From: Yponomeuta sedellus
Lineage: Eukaryota > Arthropoda > Insecta > Lepidoptera > Yponomeutidae
Direction of reading: 5' to 3'
Assembly: GCA_934045075.1 (NCBI GenBank)
Contig: OW203726.1
Coordinates: forward strand, 15,563,988 to 15,627,987
Length of the DNA stretch: 64,000 nt
The translations under genes were made by a program, and so were the position numbers. Shown in pieces: positions 50,051-61,851 of the stretch (position 1 is the first letter of the stretch; each line of letters begins with the position of its first letter). The notes beneath the pieces are model-generated. The model worked only from the letters and a program-made list of their open reading frames with translations. It made no database searches and was not told the DNA's origin.

Positions 50051-53026
50051 CCAAAGTATTACTTACCGCATCACGGCGTTTTACGCGAACAAAGCACTAC
50101 AACAAAGCTGAGAGTGGTTTTTGATGCGTCAGCTGTCACCACTTCCGGTTTGTCGTCAAATGACATTCAAATGGTCGGCCCTACTGTGCAGGACGACCTC
50201 TTATCCATTCTACTGCGTTTCAGGCAGCACAAATTTGTAATTTCGGCTGATATTGAGAAAATGTATAGGGCTATATTACTAAACCCTTCTCAACGTTTCC
50301 TACAACAAATCATATTTAGGCGTAGTCCATCGCAGCCATTGAAAACTTACACTCTGAATACAGTGACTTATGGCACAGCGTCTGCGCCATATCTCGCAAC
50401 AAAATGTCTTGTAAGCCTTGCAGCAGAAGCCTCAGACAGCGAAGTAGAAAGAGCTATCAGTAAAGATTTTTATGTAGACGATTTTTTGAGCGGCTCAGAC
50501 ACTGTAGAAGGAGCTATACATTTAAGTAAGAGTGTCAGTTCCATTCTTGCCTCAGCTAAATTCAACTTGAGAAAATGGCAGTCTAATAGTCAAGACATAT
50601 TACAGACTATAAACAATTCAAGTACTGCGCAAGACAAAATATTAGATTTTGACACAAACTCAAATTTCAACACTAAAACACTAGGCTTAAATTGGCATTG
50701 CGAAACGGACACACTTTCTTACTCAATTAATGTGAAACAAAATGAGCAAATTACAAAACGCGCCATATTATCAGTGGTAAGTCAAATTTTTGACCCACTT
50801 GGTCTCGTGGGACCATGTGTTGTAGAAGCAAAAATAATATTACAGCAGCTTTGGATAATTAAATGCGGTTGGGATGAAACAATTCCACAAAATATCGCAT
50901 CACTTTGGTTAATATTTTCTAGTAACATTCATTCACTTAATAACTTGCGTATACCACGTTGGATAGCGAGTAGTAATTATAAAACAATCCAATTACATAC
51001 CTTTACAGACGCTTCCGAGAAAGCTTATGGTGCTTGCGTCTATATTCGTACTATAAGCGACAAGGGGATAGTGCAAGTTCGCCTCTTGGCTTCTAAAAAC
51101 AAGATAGCCCCTATAAAAACACTAACAATACCTCGCCTCGAGTTGTGTGGGGCGCTGTTAGGGGCAAGACTGTGTACTAAGGTTATGACGTCACTTACAA
51201 TTACCTTTGACGCTTGTAGATTCTGGTGCGATTCGACAATTGTCTTGGGCTGGCTTGCATCTTCGTCAGCTAGTCAGCTCGGGGCTTTTGTTGGAAATCG
51301 CGTGGCTGAAATACAGGAATCTACAAGGGGTTATATATGGAGCTACGTACCGTCAAAGGAGAATCCGGCGGACCTTGTTTCTCGCGGGGTGAAGGCCGAT
51401 CAACTCGGCAGCTGTGCTCTTTGGTGGTCAGGCCCTTCTTATCTAACGGCCAGCGAAAGCTCGTGGCCTAAAATGCCTAATGCTAGCACTAGCGAGAACG
51501 CCGGCCCCACGGAAGTATTATCTCATTGCGTCCACAATAAAAATGATAACGAATCTTTTCTAAATACATTAATTAAGCGGTATTCAACGTTCACTTCATT
51601 ACAACGTGTCGTTGCATACATACTAAGATTTGTTAATAATATCCGCCATAAGGATAACAAATCAACCGCTCATTTAACGTGCGATGAGCTGCAATCAGCA
51701 CTAAACTTCATTTTAAAGTCCAGTCAGATCGAAATGTTTCCTGACGAATATCAATGCCTAGTTACTGGCAAAGAAATAGCAAAAAATAATAAAATTAATT
51801 CCTTATCTCCATTTATGGACTCTAATAATTTAATGAGAGTAGGCGGAAGGCTAGATAACTCACCATATACCTACAGTGTAAAGCACCCTATACTCTTGGA
51901 CAGTAAACATTACGTGACTCAGCTTTTATTTCGTTTAAATCATATTAAATATTTTCATTGTGGTCCGCAATTACTCCTTGCCCAAATGAGACAAACATAT
52001 TGGCCATTAGCAGGCCGAGCGCTCTCAAAAAAGATTGTAAAACAATGTGTGAAATGTTGTCGATATAAATCACAATCTGTTCAGCCGATAATGGGTCAGT
52101 TGCCAACAACACGAACAGACTTAGAATTTCCGTTCCTAAATTGCAGTGTCGATTATGCTGGACCAATAATGATAGCAGACCGAAAGGGAAGAGGCTGTAG
52201 GTTGATCAAATCCTACGTATGCATATTTGTTTGTTTAGCAGTTAAAGCTGTGCATCTTGAGCTTGTTACGGATCTCACAAAGGAAGCATATATGGCAGCA
52301 CTCAATCGGTTCATTGCTCGCAGGGGTAAACCACACAGCATTACGTCAGATAATGGCACCAATTTTGTTGGCACTAGCAACGAACTGCACAACCTTATAA
52401 AAGGTAGTAATGTTTCAGCTAAAATGTCCCAAGAGGGAATTAAATTTAATTTTGGCCCTGCTTATTCGCCACATTTCAATGGCATCACCGAAGCAGCTGT
52501 ACGCTCAACCAAATATCACTTAAAACGAATTTTAAATCTAACTCATTTCACTTACGAAGAAATGTCCAGTTGTTTGGTTCAAATTGAATCCATTCTTAAT
52601 TCACGCCCACTTACTCCACTCTCATCTGATCCTGCCGACTTCACTGCGCTCACTCCTGCCCACTTTCTGATCGGACGGTCGCTTACATGTGTTCCTCATC
52701 CACAAATGCTTGACGCCAATATCAACCGTCTGGACCGCTATCGACGAATCCAGCTTATTAAACAACACTTTTGGAATCGTTTCAGTCAAGAATATGTGAC
52801 CCTCCTACAGCAAAAGACGAAATGGCAACATTCAAAGGGAGAGCTGAAGGCAGGTACCATTGTCGTGATCAAAGATAAATCGCTGCCACCAATGCTGTGG
52901 TCTCTGGGGCGTGTCGTCCAAACATACCCAGGCAAGGATGGCGTCACGCGTGTTGTGGATCTGAAGACTAAGAGAGGCACAATAAGAAGAGCTTTTAATA
53001 ATCTTTGCCCTCTACCAATCTCTTGA
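49148..53026 (+). CDS. pol: BEL/Pao pol: protease, reverse transcriptase, RNase H, integrase
   Basis: The frame is open from 49148 after the gag stop; the first ATG is at 49610, inside the protease region, so pol has no start of its own. Numbered from 49178: aspartic protease VLLDNGSTANF (residues 21-31); RT with TTKLRVVFDAS and catalytic YVDD at 432-435; RNase H at FTDASEKAYGACVY (about 609); integrase zinc-binding region about 920-955; core Asp992 (SVDYAGP), Asp1058 (TSDNGTNF) and Glu1105 (ITEAAVR); and a BEL-type C-terminal domain ending at 53026. Ten Asn codons (AAT) at 50021-50050 precede the RT. The catalytic set is complete. Confidence 0.93.
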
Positions 53027-53051
53027 AGATGGATCTTCAACCCCGGGAGTA

Positions 53052-53305
53052 TGTCGGAGACACCGATAGTTGAGGTGCGCGGCTGCTGGGCGCTGATTGG
53101 TTAAAGCCCCACGCACCGCCGCACGCACCGCCGACGTCACCGCACCAACGCCAACGGCTCGGATGCGCTCTCTCGCTTGGACTACGCTACTGTTAGGTCG
53201 TTGCACTTATATGTTATTTATTATATTTTCGGACCATTATATTATATTTTACCAGTGAATATACAGTCCACTCATTTTAAATCACGTTAGGTTAGAACCC
53301 TAACA
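53052..53305 (+). repeat. BEL/Pao 3' LTR
   Basis: Begins TGTCGGAGACACC. It differs from the 5' LTR at the sixth base and at two bases in ATCACGTT versus ATCCAGTT. It is preceded by a short CCCCGGGAGTA run that could be the polypurine primer. Confidence 0.95.
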
Positions 53306-53544
53306 ATTACGTTATTTTAACGTTACATAACGGACAATGTCCATTGCAAGTTTGTCATTGAGACCGTACGTGTTTCAGCGACCGCTCACAAGATTATGCT
53401 AAGGAAGAAATAAATTTTGAAATGTTCTGAGAATGCGAATAAATGTTTGCCTACATTTAAGTGCTTCTGGGTTAGACTCAGACTTGTATCAACGACTGGT
53501 TACCCATGTTTCGCATGTACGTGAATTTGTGGTAGCAATCGATC

Positions 53545-53870
53545 GATATCAACTCTTGTATGTCTCCACTGCTGGGGCACGGATCTCTTCCTGCATCGCA
53601 GGAAAGTTAGGCCCTTTCCACCACGGGGACCAAGTCCGGTTTGATGGAGGATTGTAAAACAGTGCCGAGCCTTACCGTTAGAAGTTATCAAGGCGCCCAT
53701 ACAGGCCCTCACATGGCTTAACGACTGTCACTACATGAAAGCTGGCACCAACGGCTTAACGTGCCTTGCAAAACACGGAAGCGCTCGGAAAAATGCCACT
53801 AGCGGTAGTTACGGGACGGTCACCCATCCTGCACACGACTAGGCCACGATTGCGTGGTAGCAATATCACT
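53545..53870 (-). repeat. 5S rRNA-derived SINE, minus copy
   Basis: On plus: TATGTCCCCACTG (written with t for c at one site), TCTTCCTGCATCGCAGGAA, AAAAATGCCACTAGCGGTAG and GGTCACCCATCCTGCAC. The head after CCTGCAC is disrupted. Confidence 0.7.
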
Positions 53871-54224
53871 TGCTGAAGAAATCAATGTGAGGAAACACTA
53901 TAGCGTTTTTCCGTTAGTGTCAGTGACATTTACGAAACTTGAAATCGTGAATACGGGCAATAGGCATGCATATTGGGTGGTAGATTAAACCCTCTTTTTG
54001 GGAGAAAATTTGTGAAGTTGTATAAACGAAATGTACTGTTTAAACGAAATACTGCTGCGTTGGTCTATCAGTATCACGTGTGATTACCATTCCGGAGGCC
54101 GTTGGTTAAATTTCTACTGGGGGGCTGCCGCACATTTCCTTAAATGGCCTCAGTCTGGTTGTATGTTTGTGATATCCTTGCCTGATTTCCACATCACCGG
54201 GTATCCTATCCCGGTGCCAGGGCA
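53871..54224. other. no feature recognised
   Basis: A 77-codon frame at 54031 without motif. Confidence 0.35.
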
Positions 54225-54482
54225 TCCTCATCGTCAGGCTATACTAGTCCACTGCTGGACATAGCCCTCCCCTAAAGAGCGCCAAGTTGTGCTATCTTAG
54301 GGGGTAATGCCCATAATCCTCGCGCTGGGCATGCGGGTTGGGGATCGCAGTTTGGTGGAATTTTACTGCAGGGGGCGCTGCTGCCCACCCCCCGGTTTGT
54401 GTCCCTTAGTCGCCTTTTACGACACCCGCGGGAAGAATTCGGTTGGTACTATTCTCTAGGCCGACACCACACAGCAAGTGCA
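54225..54482 (-). repeat. RTE-type LINE 3' UTR
   Basis: CCACTGCTGGACATAGCCCT, then GCAGGGGGCGCTGCTGCC, as at 21280-21548, lacking the CTT run. Confidence 0.7.
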
Positions 54483-54554
54483 GGGCATCCTAGCAACGGG
54501 CAAAGTGATTGTGTTATATGGAAGTTATGTATTTTATATTATTTAGTTTTTGCA

Positions 54555-54842
54555 CGCGGTGGTGACTAGTGGGTAGAACAATGAACTCGGAAGCGAGAGA
54601 CCCCAGCATGTACTAGCTTAGTTTTTTAAGTAATGTATATTTGTGTAGTTATAGTGGCAATACTACTAGGTAACTCTGAAGGAAAACATCATGAGGGAAC
54701 TGAGTGTCTGACGTGTTCAAATACCTCAGCGCTCGAAATTGCTAACGAAATAAACGCGGTGGGCACGCGTAGTAATTAAGCCCATACTCTCTCTCTGAGA
54801 GAAGGCCTGTGCCCTACTGTGGAACATTTATAGGCGACATAA
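54555..54842 (+). repeat. tRNA-derived SINE, second family
   Basis: Head GCGGTGGTGACTAGTGGGTA with GGAAGCGAGAGACCCC (B box lost), body GAAGGAAAACATCATGAGG, and end ACTCTCTCTCTGAGAGAAGG. Confidence 0.65.
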
Positions 54843-55315
54843 AAAAAACCTTTGAAAAAGCAGTCTGTTTTTAGAATAAGGCCCCCAACCGTGCTGTACT
54901 ATTTTATTGCTCAATTCTCTAATGTGATTCCTAGTGTAGATAAAATAAAGAATATTCTTTCTACATAAGCAGAACGTATTCTATTCACCGAAACAGAATG
55001 TACTTATAAAACAACTAAATGTACATAAGTTCCTTTCATGTTATTGCGTAGTAGGTACTTATTAGAGCAGGAATGACTACTTTGTCCGCTTATTCCACTT
55101 CAACTGTTCAGGGTTTTAGTTACAAAGTACAGTTTTGTTTCCATAAGCCATTTGATATAAGAGTCTAGTATCCACTTAGAACGCCCGAGTAAGCTCGACT
55201 AATGAAATTGTGGTATTACAAGAGGCAGGGGGAAAGGGGGGGAGTTGAATCTACTTACATTTCGCCCAAAGACACGTGGGTCTGTTAAGTTCTAATTTTT
55301 ATCTTCTATTATAAC
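54843..55315. other. no feature recognised
   Basis: AT-rich; includes AATAAAGAATATTC near 54946, a likely retroelement 3' signal. Confidence 0.35.
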
Positions 55316-55319
55316 AACC

Positions 55320-55795
55320 GAGTGGTTCCATGCTTCTCCAGGCACGGTAAGCAGTGGTGTTGACTGCCGTTGATAGATGACAATGTTAAGCCGAGTCAGA
55401 GGCCTTAGGGTATTGGAGGTAGTCTATGCACATGTATTGGCCAGTTATAATCTTATCCCAGTACATGGCTGACACAGATTTGAATATCGCTAGGATACGA
55501 TTGTTTGTTGTGATATATGACACTTGCGGAAAATATATCAAACAAGCAACATCTAGTGTTTTACTATCATCTCCACACTCTGCTTGTAAGCTGTAATATA
55601 GGCATCTACAGTCCTTATTTATAACCATATAGGGCAGCTTGAAAACTCCTGACAGTAAGACCAGACACTAGTCTTACAAGCCTCCACCAATCCGGACTTG
55701 GCCCCCGTGGTTGAGTATGGCCTATACCGTCCTCAGGGAAGAGACCCGTGCCCCTCGGTAGGGACATAATGGGTTGATGATGACAGTGAGATTGC
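55320..55795 (+). repeat. 5S-type SINE, second subfamily, split by an insertion
   Basis: The left part at 55320-55411 (GTGGTTCCATGCTTCTCCAG...GTCAGAGGCCTTAGGG) and the right part from about 55624 (GGGCAGCTTGAAAACTCCTG...ACATAATGGGTTGATGATGA) match 46310-46620. The intervening 212 bases are not part of the SINE and were not identified. Confidence 0.55.
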
Positions 55796-56468
55796 GATAC
55801 AAACGTAGTTTGGTTTTTATTTACGAACAACATCGTGATTAAACTTCTCCAATGTGTTTGTTTTATTTATTTCTTTTTGTTTTATTTTTAAGGAAAACTT
55901 AAAGCTAAGCTTATAATGATAAGCATGCTATTAACAACGAAATGCTAACTACAGGTTTTCACAAATAGGGACTATATAAATTAAGTATTCGCATTCGATA
56001 TCATTAGTTTAGATTATAGAAATCGAGGTTTTCTAGAACATGAAATCATGGATTACCTAGTGGATTAATTGAAAACATAAAATAACATGTTTAAGTGGAG
56101 CGACAATATCAAATAATAACAAATGCTTTATTGTAGACTTTTAGTCCGGATCTACTTACGGATGGTGTTGTTATATCGGAAGAGTCCGAACAGGTTTCGC
56201 TCCGATCACAGAGCTGCAGAGCTTAATCATGGTGAGCAGAGACGGAGCTCGCGGTCGTCGGTTGCTCATCTCACACTACGGGCAAGCGCGCGGCGCGCCC
56301 GCGCCGAGGTGGGTGCTAAAAGTCTACAGTGTTGTGCTTACGAAAGTTTTAGTTCAAAAATGCTTTATTGCTGAACATTGATTTAAATTTTGATATATTG
56401 TGTTTCAGCCATAACGATGTTTGCGGATTTTTTAATAACAATAACATCTCTGTATTACGTACAGGCCG

Positions 56469-56578
56469 GTTAGTCGCCCATTAGCTCAGTTGGATAGAGC
56501 GCTGGCACGGATAGCCAGAGGTCGCGGGTTCGAATCCCGGCTTGGGTGGAATTTTTAGCCTCTAAATAGGTTTTTAAA
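56469..56578 (+). repeat. tRNA-derived SINE with complete head
   Basis: AGTCGCCCATTAGCTCAGTT starts it, with A box and GCGGGTTCGAATCCCGGC B box; the tail stops after AAATAGGTTTTTAAAAT. The best-preserved head of this family here, but the acceptor stem does not pair. Confidence 0.75.
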
Positions 56579-56984
56579 ATAACCTGATTTTACTAAAAAC
56601 TCCTTTGAGTAAAGCTCAATTTGATATATTTTTTTATTATTTCCTTTTTGCACCAATATTCTGCTAGTAGCTGTGCTCGCAACTTCATTTTCGTGGGATT
56701 CTGTTATAAAGTATTCTTTCTTTCAACCATTTGGCTTGTGTATCATATTCCGGTCAAATCCGTGAACGTGAAAAATCATAACAACCACGCGGTGCCATAA
56801 TAAAATAAAACCAAGAATTGGATTCCAAGTTGGAATAATAGTTTTAATTTTGAATTACATGTTTTCAGGCTTTGCGTTTTTAAATAAAACATTTTTTTCA
56901 TATAGCCTATGTACGTCCCACTGCTGGGCACAGACCGTTTCACAGAGGGTGTATGGGCTTAATTACCACGGGTGAATGCGCTCG

Positions 56985-57398
56985 TGACCTAGGGAATGCC
57001 TAGGCGAACCGAGTGATTGGATCCAATCACTTGGTCAAACAACAACAGGCGCGGTCAGGTACAGGATGGGTAAGCGTCCCGTGACTACCGCTGGCATTTT
57101 TTCAAGCGCTTCCGTGCTTCGCAAGGCACGATAAGCCGTTGGTGCCGGCTGTCCTATAATGGCAGTCGTTAAGCCATGTCAGAGGCTATATGGGCGGCTT
57201 GATAACTTCTGACAGTAAGGCCCGCCACTCTTTTACAATCCTCAACCAACCCGGACTGTCACCACTGCTGGGGCACGGGATGCCATTAGCAGTAGTTACA
57301 TGACGGTCACCCATCCTGCACCTGACCGCGCCTTTTGTTGCTTAACTCAAGTGATTGATTCCAATCACTCGGTTCGCCTTGTCCACGAGCGCTTCAAA
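56985..57398. repeat. two 5S-type SINE copies in inverted arrangement
   Basis: Plus copy 56985-57285: GCGCTCGTGACC head, AAACAACAACAGGCGCGGTC, body to GGGGCACGGG. Minus copy 57285-57398: TGCCATTAGCAGTAG...GGTCACCCATCCTGCACC...TGATTCCAATCACTCGGTTC...CACGAGCGCTT on plus. Confidence 0.7.
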
Positions 57399-58295
57399 CA
57401 CAAAAATAAATAAATAATTTCCACACAACACAAACACTTGTCCTGGCGCACGAGTCACATTCGTCAATAAAACTAAAATGACACGATCACTGCTGTCTTT
57501 CGACACTAAATTTATTCGCTAACGCAAATGCCTTTCAACGGCGCGTCAATGTAACTATCACTAACCTCCCATTGTACAAATAGAAAGCCACATGCCTGAT
57601 CCCAAACTTTTACAGCTTTTTAGTTAATTTGACTACAGTCCGAAAAATATTACGTCACATCTCGCGTACCCCGCCAATTCAGCCTGAAATACGTCCATGC
57701 GAAAAGTCTTTTGTTCAAGACTCACGTCGGGTATTATACCAGTAATAGCATGGGCATATTACGTAACCGAATCAGCCGGCAGCTATTGTGTTTCAACGGA
57801 TAGCAAATCAACCTTCGCTCAATTAAATTCAAGAAGATGCGCTTAGTACAAATCAATACAAGTTATACTTTGTGTAATGCTCTTTGTATTTTGTCTTCGG
57901 AATGGAAATTACGATTCGACCTTTAGAAAAATTTTTACCCCACGAGATAATTTACGTGCCAAGAAAGCTCGAGCGGCACACAAGCGTTTTAAAGATAACT
58001 AATAAGTTTTCATTCTTATAATAATTACATTTAGCGGTGGTAACACTTGCCTAGACATGCCTCAAGAACAAGGATGTTCAAAAAGAAGCCGTGAATTGGA
58101 ACCCGGCGTGTCATGTACAACATGAACCATGTACCATAAACCATTGACTTGGTTTTCAAAGCACATTTGTTGTAGTAGAAATACTCGCTAGCTGTGACGG
58201 AAAAACGTCATGAGGAAACCTGAGTACCTGAAATAAAAATGTCTTCCTTCTCAGCTTCCTTACCTGAGCCTACAACACGAACTTCTTTTACTAAC
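57399..58295. other. no gene recognised
   Basis: No coding or repeat signature, apart from GACGGAAAAACGTCATGAGG near 58195, a decayed SINE body. Confidence 0.35.
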
Positions 58296-58299
58296 ACAT

Positions 58300-58510
58300 T
58301 ATTATAATTAAAATTCTTTATTGCATAAAAATTTTTGCACATAGGCGAGCTTAATGGTACTTAGCTTTATCTACCAGCTAACCTAAGTTTTGGAGACAAT
58401 ATTAGCAGGTAGTGCAATATTAAACAAAATAAAATTTACTAATAAGGTATATTCTGGCTCTTATTATACAGGCTTTAGCTTAGTATAAGGGCCAGCAAAC
58501 ACCATTGTAC
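58300..58510 (-). repeat. LINE 3' UTR fragment
   Basis: TTCTTTATTGCATAAAAATT and CATAGGCGAGCTTAATGG on plus; reversed, an AATAAAG signal at the 3' end. The family is shared with 29660 and 46800. Confidence 0.45.
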
Positions 58511-58857
58511 ATTTCTTTCTATTACTGATCAAGGCTTGTTTAGTTATATTAATGATGTTCCTACTGTTAACAACTAAGAAAATTATGAGCATGCAATTAT
58601 AATTTAATAGATAAATAGTTTAAGTGATGTACAAACCCACATTATGCTTTTGAACAATAAACAAATTTTAATTTAATTTAATTTAATTTAATATAACCTA
58701 TATTATGTATCAAATTTAAAATAGTGGGGGAATATTATATGTATAACATAACAATAAATAAATAAGAAATACAATAAATACATATACATTACCTACATAT
58801 TTTCTTTTCATATATGTGTATATATATACAAACATATTTCCTGACGATATTGATATA

Positions 58858-59145
58858 TTCTTCTTCTTCTTCAGGCTATATCATGTAGTCCACTGCTGTA
58901 CATAGCCCTCCCCTAATGAGCGCCATAGTGCCCTGTCTTCAGCCTGCCGGCAGTTTTTCGCAGATCGTCATTCCACCTGGTCGGAGGGCGTCCTACACTA
59001 CGTTTGCCGAGTCGCGGTCTCCACTCAAGAACACGTTTACTCCAACGGTTGTCGATTCTTCGCGAGATATGGCCAGCCCACTGCCACTTCAGCTTGCTGA
59101 TTCTCTGAGCTATGTCGATAACATTGATATGTCTACATGTAAATA
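58858..59145 (-). repeat. RTE-type LINE C-terminal coding and 3' end
   Basis: CTT repeats at 58858-58873, CCACTGCTGTACATAGCC, then on minus a decayed version of the GGRP..RW.DDL coding end extended about 150 bases further upstream than at 8728. Confidence 0.65.
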
Positions 59146-59980
59146 CTTCTTATAATATATTATGATAAATTACTGAAGATTTTGGTACCATTAAATCATA
59201 CTCAGCCGCTGTGCAAGATGTTCAATCGAGGTACTGAATACAAGTAGCGCCCCTGTGCGGGCTCCTCTGCTAGCAACAGTCGACTATGAGACGGGACTGT
59301 GGCTGCAGGCACTCCTGTCAACTAATTAGGCAGGCTGATGAACAACATCTCAAGACAGTATTACACGGTTCAATTTCGGTTCAATATTGGTATCAATTTG
59401 CATCGAGATGTCTAAATACATTTCATTCAACCCTATTGTGCAATTTCATTGAAAGCTACGAATTCGACGAACGTTTTCAACGCAATTGACGCAAAATCGA
59501 CAATCATTCAATGACATTGAAAAGTGTAAATACGGAGATCGAACGATCCGGTGCATTTTTGTTTTGATGTGGTGCTTAAGTGGTATGGCAGACAAGTAAA
59601 TTTAAAAAGAAAAGCACCTATATTTTTATTTTTTAATTAAACAGCTTTTTTTTTAATAGTTTTATATTAATAATACTTCGCACGTACGAGTTATTGGCAC
59701 GGAATAGCTGAAGTAAATACTGAACTTGTTAAAGGATAAATTTCAGATTTTTTGAAATTTTCACTATTTAACAACATTATTTACCAAGTAACTAGCTGAC
59801 CGCGCCTTTTTGTTTTGTTTGGCTATAGTTATAGCCTACGGCTTATTCTCAGACCTACGAATATACACAAACAATTCATAAAATTGGTGGCGCCGCCGTT
59901 TCAAAGAAGTTCGATAATAAATATTGTGGCACGAGATTTTTATATAGGTACTTAGATATAATATGATATTAACCCTTTGT
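59146..59980. other. no gene recognised
   Basis: AT-rich; CTAGCTGACCGCGCC at 59793-59807 is a Helitron-like end without a body. Confidence 0.35.
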
Positions 59981-59984
59981 ATAT

Positions 59985-60138
59985 TCTGACTGCATGGGGC
60001 ACCGGTATCTTCCGGCATCGCAATACTCCACCACGGGGGCCAAGTCCGAGTTAGTGGAGGATTGTAAAACAGTGGCAAGCCTTACTTTCAGAAGTTATCA
60101 AGCCGCCCATAAGGCCTCTGAAAGACATGGCCTAACGA
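59985..60138 (-). repeat. 5S-type SINE, partial
   Basis: ACTCCACCACGGGGGCCAAG and AAGTTATCAAGCCGCCCATA on plus. Confidence 0.65.
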
Positions 60139-60179
60139 CTGCCAATGCATGACCGACATGGTGTGATATTACATCGTTA

Positions 60180-60537
60180 CCAACCCTTGTATGTCCCCAC
60201 TGCTGGGGCACGGGTCTCTTCCTGCATCGCAGGAAGGTTAGGCCATACTCCACCACGTGGGCGAAGTGCGGGTCGGTGGAGGATTGTAGGACAGTGGCGG
60301 GCCTTACTGTCAGAAGTTATCAAGCCGCCCATAAGGCCTCTGACATGGCTTAACGACTGCCATTATATGACAGCCGGCACCAACGGCTTAATGTGCCTCG
60401 CGAAGCACAGAAGCGCTCGGAAAAATGCCACTAGCGGTAGTCACGGGACGCTCACCCATCCTGTACCTGACCGCGCCTGTTGTTGCTTAACCAAGTGATT
60501 GATTCCAATCACTCGGTTCACCTAGGCCACGAGCGAA
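60180..60537 (-). repeat. full-length 5S rRNA-derived SINE (best copy)
   Basis: On plus it runs from TTGTATGTCCCCACTGCTGG through GACAGCCGGCACCAACGG and GGTAGTCACGGGACGCTC to TGATTCCAATCACTCGG and GCCACGAGCG. The 117-codon frame across it is a by-product. About 358 bases. Confidence 0.75.
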
Positions 60538-61056
60538 CGATATTACATAAGTACTATAAATTTTAGATTCCTTTGAAATACAGACAGATGCAATAATTTC
60601 AAGTAAAAGTTATTTCTCATCACAAATACCTAGAGGCAAGCAGATAAATTTCTGTATTTGGTTGAATGCCGCATTACCTACCTATCTCAACAGTGCATTC
60701 TGGATGAACGTCGTATTAGTTCCACGCTGGCCCACACCGATAAATGGTTTCAACTTATGCGGTTATTGGCGAATAAATCACTCTCACTTCTTGAAAATTT
60801 GCGTATGAAGGCGCTTTGGGGCGCCACCAATAGAATAAAAATCGTAAGTTGTTTTATGAAACGTTTTTTTATCGTTAAGTAAATATGAGAAATCTTAATA
60901 TCTGTAGTATAAAATATCCTAGTAGGCGAAGCAAATTAAATTGAAAAAAAAAAGGGTTTTGAGGAATTAATTTTCAAAAAGTAAACAGAATAAGTTTTAA
61001 CCGCTGCGTCAACATTTTTAGGACTTACTGTCTAGCATAAATAACTTAGAACTGTG

Positions 61057-61098
61057 ATCGATTTCCTTTAAAAACGGCCGTTTTTAGCGGAAATCGAT
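61057..61098. repeat. 42-bp palindrome
   Basis: 18-bp perfect core TAAAAACGGCCGTTTTTA (61069-61086), flanked by ATCGATTTCC and its complement GGAAATCGAT with two unpaired bases on each side. Confidence 0.8.
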
Positions 61099-61204
61099 TT
61101 AAGCCTTAAGATGATGATACTACATTCTAGATTTTAGGTTCTAAAAAGAGTTAGCACAGATATTAAGATTTTTGATGTTTTCTTTTTTTTAAAAAAACGT
61201 ATTG

Positions 61205-61392
61205 TTACATTTACAGACAGGCACATACATTGCTTCAGGCCCTACACTAGGATACCCTGTGTCGTCGTTGGAACCAGAAATAACGACATCACAAACATGT
61301 AAACATCCAAGACCCATTCAAGCCGGCGGGGTTCGAACCCGGGACCTCTTGCATGGTAGGCAGATGCGCTACGCCACAGAGGTCGTCATTTA
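61205..61392 (-). repeat. tRNA-derived SINE, third family
   Basis: GCACATACATTGCTTCAGGC and GGGGTTCGAACCCGGGACCT on plus; same family as 29895 and 34083. Confidence 0.7.
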
Positions 61393-61552
61393 TTCCATTG
61401 CTGGCTTTAGTTAGCACCCCAAAGCGCCTAAAGTAGCATTTACTCTAGTCGGCTATAACAATTTATTTAAGTATGAATTACGTAAGTGTGAAAACCTCGT
61501 GCAGAAAGCGAGTGTGTAGTGTGAAAGTTATTTATTTGTTTATTTTATTTTA

Positions 61553-61832
61553 TTAGGGATTTATTAGCAAAGGGGAAGATAAAAAGTACCCGTGACCGGC
61601 GTGCGTACATGGAACGACTTATGAACGTTGATGAAGCGAAGGTGATCTGTCAGGATCGTGGCAGGTGGCAGTCCCTGGTCTCTGCCTACCCCTCTTGAAT
61701 AGGCGTGAGGTTATGTATGTATGTATGTATGTATGTATGTATGTATGTATGTATGTATGTATGTATGTATGTATGTATGTATGTATGTATGTATGTATGT
61801 ATGTATGTATGTATGTATGAATGTATGTATGT
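61553..61832 (+). repeat. LINE 3' end with 120-bp (TATG)n tail
   Basis: GGGATTTATTAGCAAAGGGG to GGCGTGAGG, then TATG repeats at 61712-61832 with one GAAT interruption. Confidence 0.8.
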
Positions 61833-61851
61833 TTATTTTATTAAACTTTTA

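Larger units (their letters stand above)
46980..53305 (+). mobile_element. BEL/Pao LTR retrotransposon, complete
   Basis: Two 254-bp LTRs (46980-47233, 53052-53305) differ at three positions that I see, so the insertion is recent. ATTA flanks both sides (46976-46979 and 53306-53309), a 4-bp target duplication. Order is LTR, 660-base leader, gag, protease, RT, RNase H, integrase, LTR, as in BEL/Pao (Belpaoviridae-type) elements. No envelope-like frame lies after the integrase. All visible catalytic residues are kept; the one break is a single in-frame stop between gag and pol. Confidence 0.95.

Noticed and set aside
56469..56545. Possible functional tRNA gene
   Set aside because: A and B boxes are present but the acceptor stem does not pair, and the SINE tail follows, as in other copies.
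60145..60498. 117-codon open frame
   Set aside because: Lies across the full-length 5S-type SINE; similar frames appear in other copies only by shared sequence.
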